Assembly (NCBI GenBank): GCA_903860085.1 | Contig: CAIOPD010000086.1 | Location: forward strand, 1 to 6,285 | DNA: 6,285 bases | Direction of reading: 5' to 3' | Origin: an uncultured Pseudomonadota bacterium | GTDB taxonomy: Bacteria; Pseudomonadota; Gammaproteobacteria; Burkholderiales; Methylophilaceae | In this document: one piece after another, positions 1-6,209 of the stretch | Numbering within the stretch: the stretch's first letter is position 1 | Layout of the letters: each line of letters opens with the position of its first letter | The notes under the pieces: model-generated | Database searches by the model: none | The model's input: the letters and a program-made list of their open reading frames with translations, nothing else | What the model was told of the DNA's origin: nothing | Made by a program: the position numbers and the translations under genes

Positions 1-468
1 CAGCCTATGCTGGCACATAAAGCGACGCATGAAGGCAAAGTTGCAGCAGAAGTCATTGCAGGCCATAAAGTTGAATTCCAAGCACTTACTATTCCATCTG
101 TGGCCTATACAGACCCCGAAATTGCATGGGCTGGCGTGACTGAAATTGAAGCTAAAGCCAAAGGTATTGAATATGAAAAAGCCTCATTCCCATGGGCTGC
201 CAGTGGACGTGCGCTGTCGGTTGGTCGTACTGAGGGTTCTACCAAGTTAATCTTTGATAAAACCACGCATCGATTAATCGGAGCAGGTATTGTGGGTGTG
301 AATGCCGGCGAGTTACTGGCGGAAACGGTATTGGCTATAGAAATGGGCGCAGATGCCCATGACTTAGGCCTAACTATCCATCCGCATCCAACTTTATCTG
401 AGACTGTATGCTTTGCTGCTGAAATGAAAGAGGGTACGATTACCGACTTGTATATCAAGAAGCGTTAA
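1..468 (+). CDS. lpdA: Dihydrolipoamide dehydrogenase (E3), C-terminal part, 5' truncated by window edge
   Basis: This is the last 155 codons of a flavoprotein disulfide reductase; the frame is open from base 1 (Gln-Pro, then Met at base 7), so the gene starts upstream of the window. E3 reoxidises the dihydrolipoyl group of the pyruvate, 2-oxoglutarate and related dehydrogenase complexes in the cytoplasm, passing electrons through FAD and a redox disulfide to NAD+. What is visible is the end of the FAD domain (QPMLAHKATHEG, where the chain returns to the flavin) and the whole dimerisation domain. Diagnostic stretches are IPSVAYTDPEIAWAG, FPWAASGRA, KLIFDK and HPHPTLSE. The catalytic base His is encoded at 385-387 and its partner Glu at 400-402, in the HPTLSE motif, so the active-site dyad is intact. 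The tail ends in ITDLYIKKR. The next gene starts 5 bp after the stop, which suggests co-transcription. The FAD, NAD and CxxxxC regions are outside the window. E3 is the best call over mercuric or glutathione reductase because of close resemblance to E. coli Lpd as I recall it. Confidence 0.95.
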   Translation, partial: QPMLAHKATHEGKVAAEVIAGHKVEFQALTIPSVAYTDPEIAWAGVTEIEAKAKGIEYEKASFPWAASGRALSVGRTEGSTKLIFDKTTHRLIGAGIVGVNAGELLAETVLAIEMGADAHDLGLTIHPHPTLSETVCFAAEMKEGTITDLYIKKR

Positions 469-473
469 TCCGT

Positions 474-1841
474 ATGTCAGCAGATCTAATCCTAGCGCTT
501 AGTCGAGAATTTCCGACTGATCGTTTATACACCGACCCCGTCGACTGTTATGCTTATGCCTATGATAATTCTCGTAATTATCATGCGCCGATAGCCGTAA
601 TTTTCCCGCTGACTATTCTTGAAGTTCAATCTGCAATTAAGTTATGTAATCGCTACCAAGTGCCAGTAGTGCCCCGCGGTCGTGGGACTGGGACCGCTGG
701 CGGAAGCGTACCTGAACAGGGCGGCGTGGCGCTTTCATTAGAACGCATGAATAATATTCTGAGCATAGATCCTGATAATCGCATGGCGATTGTAGAGCCA
801 GGTGTGCTAAATCAAGAACTACAAGATGCGATTAAAGGGGTAGGTTTCTTTTGGCCCCCAGACCCATCAAGTGCCGCTTATTGCAGCATAGGCGGCAATC
901 TAGCTACTTGTGCTGCCGGTCCGCATGCAGTGAAATACGGTGTTGCTCGCGACCATGTGTTGGGGTTAAAAGCCGTCACCGGTAATGGCGATATTATTCG
1001 TACTGGCTGCTACACCAGCAAGGGCGTCGTTGGTTACGATCTAACACGTTTACTGGTCGGCTCGGAAGGCACGCTTGCAGTTATCTGTGAAGCTACGCTT
1101 AAATTAACGCCATTGCCAAAATATACTGGCGGGCTTACGGCTGAGTTTGCAGATACTAAAAGTTGTGCGCATGCCATTGCTGCCATCATGGCGCAGCCCT
1201 ATACCCCCAGCGCATTAGAATTTTTGGATAATGGCGCACTTAATTTGATTCGTGGACGACATAAAAACCTATTGCCAGAAAATGCGCGTGCTTATCTCAT
1301 GATTGAAGTGGATGGTGCGCAGCAAGAAATTATTGAAGCCACCACTGCCATTTTGCAAGCATGCCAGGTAGAGGGTTTGATCGAGGCAAAGGTCGCTGTG
1401 GATACGAAAGCGCTATGGGCAGCTCGCAAGGCATTGTCACCTTTACTTAAAGATATCGCGCCGAAAAAAATTAATGAAGATATTGCAGTGCCGGTTTCAC
1501 ATTTACCTGAATTGTTGACTGGCTTGGAAAAGTTGGCCGCGCAGTATCAAATTGCAAATGTGAATTTCGGGCATGCGGGAAATGGCAACATACATGTCAA
1601 CCTTCTTGTTAATCCAGATAATGCAGATGAGATGATCCGCGCTTATCAGTGCTTAGATGAAGTCTTTAGTCTCGTGTTGTCTTTACAAGGAACGCTTTCA
1701 GGCGAGCATGGCGTGGGTATGGCTAAGCGACCGTTTATTGCGCGTGAGATTGACGAGACCACGATGAACTTAATGAAGGCGCTTAAGCTTACGTTTGACC
1801 CTAAGAATATACTTAATCCAGGTAAATTATTTCCTGTTTAG
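474..1841 (+). CDS. FAD-linked 2-hydroxyacid dehydrogenase (GlcD / D-lactate dehydrogenase type)
   Basis: This is a complete 455-residue protein of the vanillyl-alcohol-oxidase flavoprotein superfamily (PCMH-type FAD domain followed by the FAD-oxidase C-terminal domain). Such enzymes oxidise D-lactate, glycolate or D-2-hydroxyglutarate to the 2-oxo acid and pass electrons to quinone, cytochrome or an electron-transfer flavoprotein. The FAD domain spans about residues 38-215: PRGRGTGTAGG at 67-77 (pyrophosphate binding), PPDPSS at 128-133, GGNLATCAAGP at 140-150, and GYDLTRLLVGSEGTLAVI from 187. The substrate domain follows, with EDIAVP at 335-340 and NFGHAGNGNIHVN at 364-376. By analogy with D-2-hydroxyglutarate dehydrogenase, His367, His374 and Glu411 would bind metal and His412 (GEHGVG) would be catalytic. 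The end, FDPKNILNPGKLF, is typical. There is no signal peptide and no fused Fe-S domain. No glcE or glcF follows, so an isolated single-subunit enzyme is more likely than a glycolate oxidase complex; the substrate cannot be read from sequence. The start ATG has only a weak Shine-Dalgarno sequence within the end of lpdA, which fits translational coupling. Its stop interlocks with that of the converging gene. Confidence 0.9.
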   Translation: MSADLILALSREFPTDRLYTDPVDCYAYAYDNSRNYHAPIAVIFPLTILEVQSAIKLCNRYQVPVVPRGRGTGTAGGSVPEQGGVALSLERMNNILSIDPDNRMAIVEPGVLNQELQDAIKGVGFFWPPDPSSAAYCSIGGNLATCAAGPHAVKYGVARDHVLGLKAVTGNGDIIRTGCYTSKGVVGYDLTRLLVGSEGTLAVICEATLKLTPLPKYTGGLTAEFADTKSCAHAIAAIMAQPYTPSALEFLDNGALNLIRGRHKNLLPENARAYLMIEVDGAQQEIIEATTAILQACQVEGLIEAKVAVDTKALWAARKALSPLLKDIAPKKINEDIAVPVSHLPELLTGLEKLAAQYQIANVNFGHAGNGNIHVNLLVNPDNADEMIRAYQCLDEVFSLVLSLQGTLSGEHGVGMAKRPFIAREIDETTMNLMKALKLTFDPKNILNPGKLFPV

Positions 1842-2509
1842 TCGTGACATGCCACTTGATTTAAGTGGGCTTCTGGGAATTGGGCTTGTAATTGTTTAAC
1901 CGCACTCATTTGGGCATCGCTAGGCTTATTCAGCAATAGATTGGCAGTATCCTTTTCTTCAGTGCGTAATGTTTTTTGCACATTCTTTACCCCTTTAGCT
2001 TGAAGATCAGCTAGTAATTGAAGGGATAATTTCTCATCTTCAAATAAGCCAAATGATATGGCATTTTTCCATTTAGCTTCTTGCACCACAACGGCTGTTT
2101 TTACACCTTTGGCTTTTAATTCAGCTAGTTTACTCTCAGCCGTAAGTGTTGATATGAATGGTGGCTGGTAAATCCAGAATCGCTTAACCTGAGGTGTTGA
2201 TTGTATAGTGGTTGGAATTTGTAATTTATCCAATATAGCTTGCACGTTCGTAATATTCAGCGCTGTGAATTCCCCCCATTCATAACACGAAGCTTGCACA
2301 GTGGGTGTTATAAGCGAGTCGGGTTGTGTATTTTCAGCACTATTTTTTTTGGCTAGTTCGGCTAACTGCTGCACTGATAATAGTTGAATCTTTTGTGGAT
2401 CAATTTCTCGTCGTGGCTGCGCTAAGTTATTTGGCAGCACTAAGTCTGCATTAAACGCTAAAACTAGCGCAATATTAATTAGCAGTAACAGCCAAACTAG
2501 TACCCTCAT
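1838..2509 (-). CDS. Membrane-anchored SPOR-domain protein, last gene of the birA-coaX operon
   Basis: The protein has 223 residues from the ATG at 2509; a GTG one codon upstream (2512) is an alternative, but the GTGAG-like ribosome site sits about 5 nt before the ATG and only 2 nt before the GTG. An N-terminal hydrophobic stretch (VLVWLLLLINIALVLAF, about residues 3-19) is a single membrane anchor or uncleaved signal, followed by a Pro/Gln-rich linker to about residue 70, so the rest should lie in the periplasm. From about residue 107 the pattern RFWIYQPP ... AELKAKGVK ... AISFGLFEDEKLSLQLLADLQAKGVKNV fits a SPOR domain, a fold that binds glycan strands stripped of stem peptides at the septum. 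A CYEWGEF motif (Cys75) precedes the domain, and a second and only other cysteine, Cys221, is three residues from the end; a disulfide is plausible. Its start overlaps the coaX stop by one base (TGATG). Betaproteobacteria commonly carry such a gene after coaX, but its cellular role is not known to me. An A8 run lies at codons 54-56 (Lys-Lys-Asn). Confidence 0.8.
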   Translation of the reverse strand: MRVLVWLLLLINIALVLAFNADLVLPNNLAQPRREIDPQKIQLLSVQQLAELAKKNSAENTQPDSLITPTVQASCYEWGEFTALNITNVQAILDKLQIPTTIQSTPQVKRFWIYQPPFISTLTAESKLAELKAKGVKTAVVVQEAKWKNAISFGLFEDEKLSLQLLADLQAKGVKNVQKTLRTEEKDTANLLLNKPSDAQMSAVKQLQAQFPEAHLNQVACHD

Positions 2510-3300
2510 CACAACTCACTTTGCATAAAATGATCAAGTTGATACAAGCCCTGCAATACTAAATTTTCAATCAGACTGACTGGCAGGTTCGATGCTTGTT
2601 GTAGTTGTTTTGAAATCAGTTGGGCATTGCCACCGCTAATGATGATTGCAGGCGTTCCTTCGCAATGTCTCTGTAATTCTGTTGTCATTCGCTCAATCGC
2701 ACCGAGCACAGCGTTAAGCGCCCCAGCTTGTATTGCCTCCGCAGTATTGGTTGCGAAGAACTTTATGGGCTCGGCAGAATCATTATCTTGATTGATCGTT
2801 GGCAATTGCGCGGTGGCTGCACCCAAGCTAGTTTGCATTAAATCAAGGCCTGGCAGAATTAACCCGCCTAAAAATACACCTTGGCTATTTGATGTATCAA
2901 CGGTTAACGCATCAATAGTCACCGCCGTGCCAGCATTAACTACTATGCAGGGCGATTTTTTTATTTGCCATGCTGCAATCAATGCCGCCCAGCGGTCAGT
3001 TCCCAGCGAGGTAGGTGTTTGATATTGATTACGTAAGCCGCAAGCAGCAGTTTGTGCACTTATCCAGATGATATTGGACGTATTGGCTATTAAAGCGTTG
3101 AGTTGCGTTGCAATAACATTGCCAGCCACATTGGAAATTATTACCCGAGCTGCACTGGGGAGCTTCATGCTTTGGAGATCAGCATTCACGCTCGTGCCAG
3201 ATTCAAGCATCTTCCCAGACTGATCAAATAAGCCCCATTTAACTCGGGTATTACCCACGTCTATGGCTAAGAGCTTAGACGTATTATTGGTAAAAATCAT
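2509..3300 (-). CDS. coaX: Type III pantothenate kinase
   Basis: This 263-residue protein (usual family size about 240-270) phosphorylates pantothenate with ATP, the first step of coenzyme A synthesis, in the cytoplasm. It belongs to the ASKHA (actin-like ATPase) fold rather than the P-loop fold of E. coli CoaA. Motifs in order: LAIDVGNTRVKWGLF from residue 11, with the phosphate-binding Asp14 and Gly-Asn-Thr 16-18; LGTDRWAA at 99-106, holding catalytic Asp102; NAGTAVTID at 122-130; GGLILPG at 145-151; and ISGGNA at 221-226. The third motif is usually written D-x-G-T-A-x-T; here the first position is Asn122. Type III enzymes need a monovalent cation near this motif, so the change may be tolerated or be a lineage norm. 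The ATG overlaps the birA stop (ATGA, 3297-3300) and the stop overlaps the start of the SPOR gene, so all three are translationally coupled. No independent promoter is evident. CoaX is the Baf-type protein of Bordetella by family; identification is secure. Confidence 0.95.
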   Translation of the reverse strand: MIFTNNTSKLLAIDVGNTRVKWGLFDQSGKMLESGTSVNADLQSMKLPSAARVIISNVAGNVIATQLNALIANTSNIIWISAQTAACGLRNQYQTPTSLGTDRWAALIAAWQIKKSPCIVVNAGTAVTIDALTVDTSNSQGVFLGGLILPGLDLMQTSLGAATAQLPTINQDNDSAEPIKFFATNTAEAIQAGALNAVLGAIERMTTELQRHCEGTPAIIISGGNAQLISKQLQQASNLPVSLIENLVLQGLYQLDHFMQSEL

Positions 3301-4274
3301 TGGGCACCACGCAAACTGATTTCCCCAGAAGAAAATCTCTGTTCACCGAGGGCAGTGCTCACTAAGAGAATGCCATCTTCAGCCACATCAATCACCGTGC
3401 CATGGGTTTCGCGGCCATCTGGATGTAGCATTTTTACCGTTTGTTGATGATAAGCGTGGTGTTGAATCCATTCATCACGCACATGAGCAAACCCTTGTTG
3501 TTCAAATTCGCTGAGTACTTCAGCTAAGTGTTTTAGCAGTACACCTAGTAATTCATTAGGATTAATCGCTTGCGTAGTGACGCTGGCTAAGTCAGTTGCT
3601 GGTTGGTCTATATATTGTTTGATTGCTTTAGGTAAATTCAAGTTAATGCCTATACCAATCACGGCGGCACTTGGGCCTTCCATATCGCCTTGTAACTCAA
3701 TTAATATGCCAGCTAGCTTCTCGCGACCGATGAGTATGTCATTAGGCCATTTAAGCTGGGCTTGGATTACGCCTAAGCTATGCAGTGCGCGAATTAGCGC
3801 TACTCCCACAGCTAAACTTAAACCTGATAGTGCTGATGCACCGCATTGAAAGCGCCATAAAAGAGAAAAAGTGAGGCTTGCTCCTAGCCCCGCCTGCCAG
3901 CTACGCCCGCGACGCCCACGCCCTTTACTTTGTAAATTAGTGGCCACGCAAGTAGCGTGTGCTTGTCCGCTACTAATTTTCTTCATTAAATAACTATTAG
4001 TAGACTCTAGATGGTCATGCACTTCCAGATTAAACCAAGCGCGCTGCTCACCGATGGCGTTGATAATAGCTTGTTCGTCTAGTAGCGTGACCGCTTCGGG
4101 AAGTTTGTAACCGCGACCCCGTACTGAAAAAATCTCAATCCCTAGGGCTTCAGCATCTTGGAGTGCGTTCCAGACTGTGGCACGACTTGTTTTCAACTGT
4201 GCTGCAATGGCTTCGCCGGAATGAAATTTTCCATCAGTTAGCAGTCTTAAAATGGGGAAAGTCAGCGCGTTCAT
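3297..4274 (-). CDS. birA: Bifunctional biotin-[acetyl-CoA-carboxylase] ligase / biotin operon repressor
   Basis: BirA activates biotin to biotinyl-5'-AMP and transfers it to a lysine of the biotin carboxyl carrier protein; forms with an N-terminal DNA-binding domain also repress biotin genes. From the ATG at 4274 the protein has 325 residues (E. coli 321) and all three domains. A winged helix lies at about 1-62, with the recognition-helix region SGEAIAAQLKTSRATVWNAL from residue 19 and the wing VRGRGYKLP. The ligase core has ESTN at 90-93, GRGRRGRSW at 118-126 (biotinyl-adenylate loop), KWPND at 175-179, the conserved Lys186 in KLAGIL, and GIGIN at 207-211. An SH3-like C-terminal domain runs from about 275 to the end. 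The frame extends upstream to a GTG at 4328, adding 18 residues without similarity to BirA; I prefer the ATG because MNALTFPILRLLTDGKFHSGE aligns with the E. coli N-terminus, although it lacks a good ribosome site. It is first in the birA-coaX-SPOR operon. The intact HTH suggests repression of bio genes elsewhere; no operator was found here. Confidence 0.93.
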   Translation of the reverse strand: MNALTFPILRLLTDGKFHSGEAIAAQLKTSRATVWNALQDAEALGIEIFSVRGRGYKLPEAVTLLDEQAIINAIGEQRAWFNLEVHDHLESTNSYLMKKISSGQAHATCVATNLQSKGRGRRGRSWQAGLGASLTFSLLWRFQCGASALSGLSLAVGVALIRALHSLGVIQAQLKWPNDILIGREKLAGILIELQGDMEGPSAAVIGIGINLNLPKAIKQYIDQPATDLASVTTQAINPNELLGVLLKHLAEVLSEFEQQGFAHVRDEWIQHHAYHQQTVKMLHPDGRETHGTVIDVAEDGILLVSTALGEQRFSSGEISLRGAQ

Positions 4275-4310
4275 ATCAATAGGAATTTTAGCACAGGGAG
4301 TAGGATTCAA

Positions 4311-4316
4311 ATCATA
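4311..4316 (-). promoter_or_regulatory. Candidate -10 element of the birA operon promoter
   Basis: TATGAT on the minus strand is one mismatch from the sigma-70 -10 consensus. It would place a start point near 4304 and a leader of about 30 nt before the preferred birA ATG at 4274. No convincing -35 hexamer lies 16-18 bp upstream (only GC-rich TCGCCT-like sequence), so this is tentative. If real, it excludes the GTG at 4328 as the translation start, since that would lie upstream of the transcript. Confidence 0.3.
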
Positions 4317-4337
4317 GGTATTCTGCACAGTTCAGGC

Positions 4338-4366
4338 GAGTTCTTTTTAGCGCAACCGTGTAAAAT
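4338..4366 (+). promoter_or_regulatory. Candidate sigma-70 promoter of glnS
   Basis: TAAAAT at 4361-4366 is a fair -10 hexamer. The hexamer 17 bp upstream (GAGTTC) is a poor -35, although T-rich sequence lies at 4341-4348. The predicted start near 4373 would leave a leader of about 32 nt before the glnS ATG at 4405. A later alternative -10 (CATATT or TATTGA, 4373-4380) cannot be excluded. The call rests mainly on position: this 130-bp gap is the only place a glnS promoter can be, because birA is read the other way. Confidence 0.35.
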
Positions 4367-4404
4367 AGCATTCATATTGAATACTCACTCATTGAAGTAC
4401 ACCT

Positions 4405-6171
4405 ATGTCAGCAGAAAAAACACCAATCCCTCTTGGTTCTAATTTTATCCGCGCTATTGTGGAGAAAGATTTAGAGCAGGGCGTATACAAAAGTCGCCAA
4501 TGGGCGGGAAGCCCTGGCGATGCAGCACATCATGCAGCTGGTCAGCCTGATCCAGCTAAAATTCGCACACGTTTCCCCCCTGAGCCTAATGGCTACTTGC
4601 ATATCGGACATGCCAAAAGCATCTTCTTGAATTTTGGTTTAGCGCGTGATTATGGTGGTGTATGTCATCTGCGTTTTGATGATACCAATCCGGAAAAAGA
4701 GAGCCAAGAATACGTTGATAGCATTAGCGATACCGTGAAGTGGTTAGGCTTTGACTGGCAGACGCCTGCTGGCTCTAATATGTTTTTTGCTAGCAATTAC
4801 TTCGACTTTATGTACCGTGCAGCTGAATCGTTAATTGAACACGGCCATGCTTATGTTGACAGTCAAACAGCTGAAGAGATGCGTGTTTCACGCGGCACGC
4901 TGACTGAAGCTGGCAAAAACTCACCGTGGCGCAATCGCACTGTAGCTGAGAATTTGAGTTTATTCAGAGAAATGCGTGCCGGTCAACATGCAGACGGCAG
5001 CCTTGTGCTGCGCGCTAAAATTGATATGGCTTCAGCTAATATCAATCTGCGTGATCCTGCTGTATACCGTATTAAACGCGCGCACCATCACAATACTGGC
5101 GACACTTGGTGTATTTATCCTATGTACACCTTTGCGCATCCCATTGAAGATGCTTTGGAACAAATTACCCATTCAATTTGTACGCTAGAGTTTGAAGATC
5201 AACGCCCGTTTTACGATTGGATTTTGGGGCGTTTAGCTGAAGCTGGTTTATTAGCAGATCCGCTTCCTAAGCAATATGAATTTGCGCGTCTAAATTTAAC
5301 CTATGTGATGCTGTCGAAACGTAAGCTCATTGAGCTTGTGGAAAATAAACACGTGAACGGTTGGGATGACCCGCGATTACCTACTATCGCTGGCACGCGT
5401 CGTCGCGGTTACGTAGCTGCAGGCTTCAAATTATTTACGGATCGTATCGGTGTTTCTAAAGCCGACTCTTGGATTGAATACACTATTCTTGAAGATTGTA
5501 TGCGTGAAGTGCTAAATGAAGCCTCTGAGCGTCGTATTGCCGTCCTTGATCCAATCAAACTAGTGATTGATAACTACCCCGACAATCAAACTGAAGATTG
5601 CTTTGCGCCGAATCATCCATTAAAGCCAGAGTTGGGTAAACGTGTGGTTCCCCTAACTAAAACGCTATGGATAGAGCGTGAAGACTTTATGGAAGTACCA
5701 AGTAAAGGCTATTTCCGTTTAACACCAGAAGGCATGGTGCGTTTGCGTTATGGGTATGTGGTTAAATGTACTGGCTGTGAAAAGGATGCTGAGGGTAATG
5801 TAACCGTGGTGCATTGTGAATACCTACCGGACACGAAATCTGGAACGCCAGGTTCTGATAGCGTGAAAGTCAAAGGCAATATTCATTGGGTTTCTGTAGA
5901 TCATGCTTGTGCTGCTGAAGTACGTTTGTATGATCGCTTATTTAAAGTAGCGCATCCGGGCGCGGGTGATACCGATTACTTGAATGATATCAACCCTGAA
6001 TCAGTGAAAGTGATTAGCGTCCAATTAGAACCTAGCTTGAAAGATGCTAAGCCTGAAGATAAATTTCAGTTTGAGCGTCATGGATACTTTGTGGCCGATA
6101 GTCGCGACAGTCAGTCTGGGCAACCTGTGTTTAACCGCACGGTCACCTTGCGTGACGCTTGGCAAAATTGA
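4405..6171 (+). CDS. glnS: Glutaminyl-tRNA synthetase
   Basis: This 588-residue class I aminoacyl-tRNA synthetase charges tRNA-Gln with glutamine in the cytoplasm and is normally essential. The Rossmann catalytic domain starts with RTRFPPEPNGYLHIGHAKS; the HIGH motif is at residues 66-69. RFDDTNPEKE follows, and the KMSKS-equivalent is MLSKR at 302-306 inside NLTYVMLSKRKL, the same length as the VMSKR region of E. coli. WDDPRLPTIAGTRRRGY and the two anticodon-binding beta-barrels follow (KGYFRLTPEGMVRLRYGY, KGNIHWVSVDHACAAEVRLYDRLF, FNRTVTLRDAW). It is longer than the 554-residue E. coli enzyme mainly because of about 22 extra residues between NFIR (13-16) and RTRF (54-57), rich in Ala, His, Gly and Pro. 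The ribosome site before the ATG is weak (GAAG). The TGA stop (6169-6171) and the third base of the last codon lie inside the right end of a transposable element, so the final Asn and the stop are probably provided by the insertion. GlnRS is distinguished from GluRS by the VMSKR-like signature and the beta-barrel C-terminal half. Confidence 0.97.
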   Translation: MSAEKTPIPLGSNFIRAIVEKDLEQGVYKSRQWAGSPGDAAHHAAGQPDPAKIRTRFPPEPNGYLHIGHAKSIFLNFGLARDYGGVCHLRFDDTNPEKESQEYVDSISDTVKWLGFDWQTPAGSNMFFASNYFDFMYRAAESLIEHGHAYVDSQTAEEMRVSRGTLTEAGKNSPWRNRTVAENLSLFREMRAGQHADGSLVLRAKIDMASANINLRDPAVYRIKRAHHHNTGDTWCIYPMYTFAHPIEDALEQITHSICTLEFEDQRPFYDWILGRLAEAGLLADPLPKQYEFARLNLTYVMLSKRKLIELVENKHVNGWDDPRLPTIAGTRRRGYVAAGFKLFTDRIGVSKADSWIEYTILEDCMREVLNEASERRIAVLDPIKLVIDNYPDNQTEDCFAPNHPLKPELGKRVVPLTKTLWIEREDFMEVPSKGYFRLTPEGMVRLRYGYVVKCTGCEKDAEGNVTVVHCEYLPDTKSGTPGSDSVKVKGNIHWVSVDHACAAEVRLYDRLFKVAHPGAGDTDYLNDINPESVKVISVQLEPSLKDAKPEDKFQFERHGYFVADSRDSQSGQPVFNRTVTLRDAWQN

Positions 6172-6172
6172 C

Positions 6173-6199
6173 ATCCTCCCCGGCATGAATGCCGAGGAT
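6173..6199 (-). repeat. Subterminal imperfect palindrome (right-end hairpin of the IS element)
   Basis: Inner stem GGCAT/ATGCC (6182-6186 with 6189-6193), outer stem ATCCTC/GAGGAT (6173-6178 with 6194-6199), and three unpaired bases at 6179-6181 on one side. A single-strand hairpin with an asymmetric bulge is what Y1 transposases recognise at IS200/IS605 ends. It lies between GAAT (6198-6201 on the complement) and TCAA (6168-6171 on the complement). No T-tract follows on either strand, so it is not a typical Rho-independent terminator. Confidence 0.85.
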
Positions 6200-6209
6200 T
6201 CCTACCGAG

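Noticed and set aside
105..458. Minus-strand 117-codon frame opposite lpdA
   Set aside because: Antisense shadow of a clearly conserved lpdA reading frame.
1474..1480. A7 tract in the FAD oxidase as a slippage or frameshift site
   Set aside because: The frame is intact on both sides and no alternative downstream frame is conserved.
1852..1868. Inverted repeat CCACTT / AAGTGG with a 5-nt loop just after the oxidase stop
   Set aside because: Only 6 bp, no T-tract on either strand, and inside the SPOR coding end; not enough to call a terminator.
2343..2350. T8 tract (A8 in the SPOR gene) as a phase-variation switch
   Set aside because: A single 8-base run encoding Lys-Lys-Asn in an in-frame gene; too short for a switch claim, and nothing suggests surface variation.
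2792..3022. Plus-strand frame opposite coaX
   Set aside because: Antisense to intact CoaX motifs; no independent support.
3577..3849. Plus-strand frame opposite birA
   Set aside because: Antisense to the BirA ligase core; no independent support.
6173..6199. Right-end hairpin read as a glnS transcription terminator
   Set aside because: No T-run follows it on the plus strand and the arrangement is fully explained as the IS200/IS605 right end.
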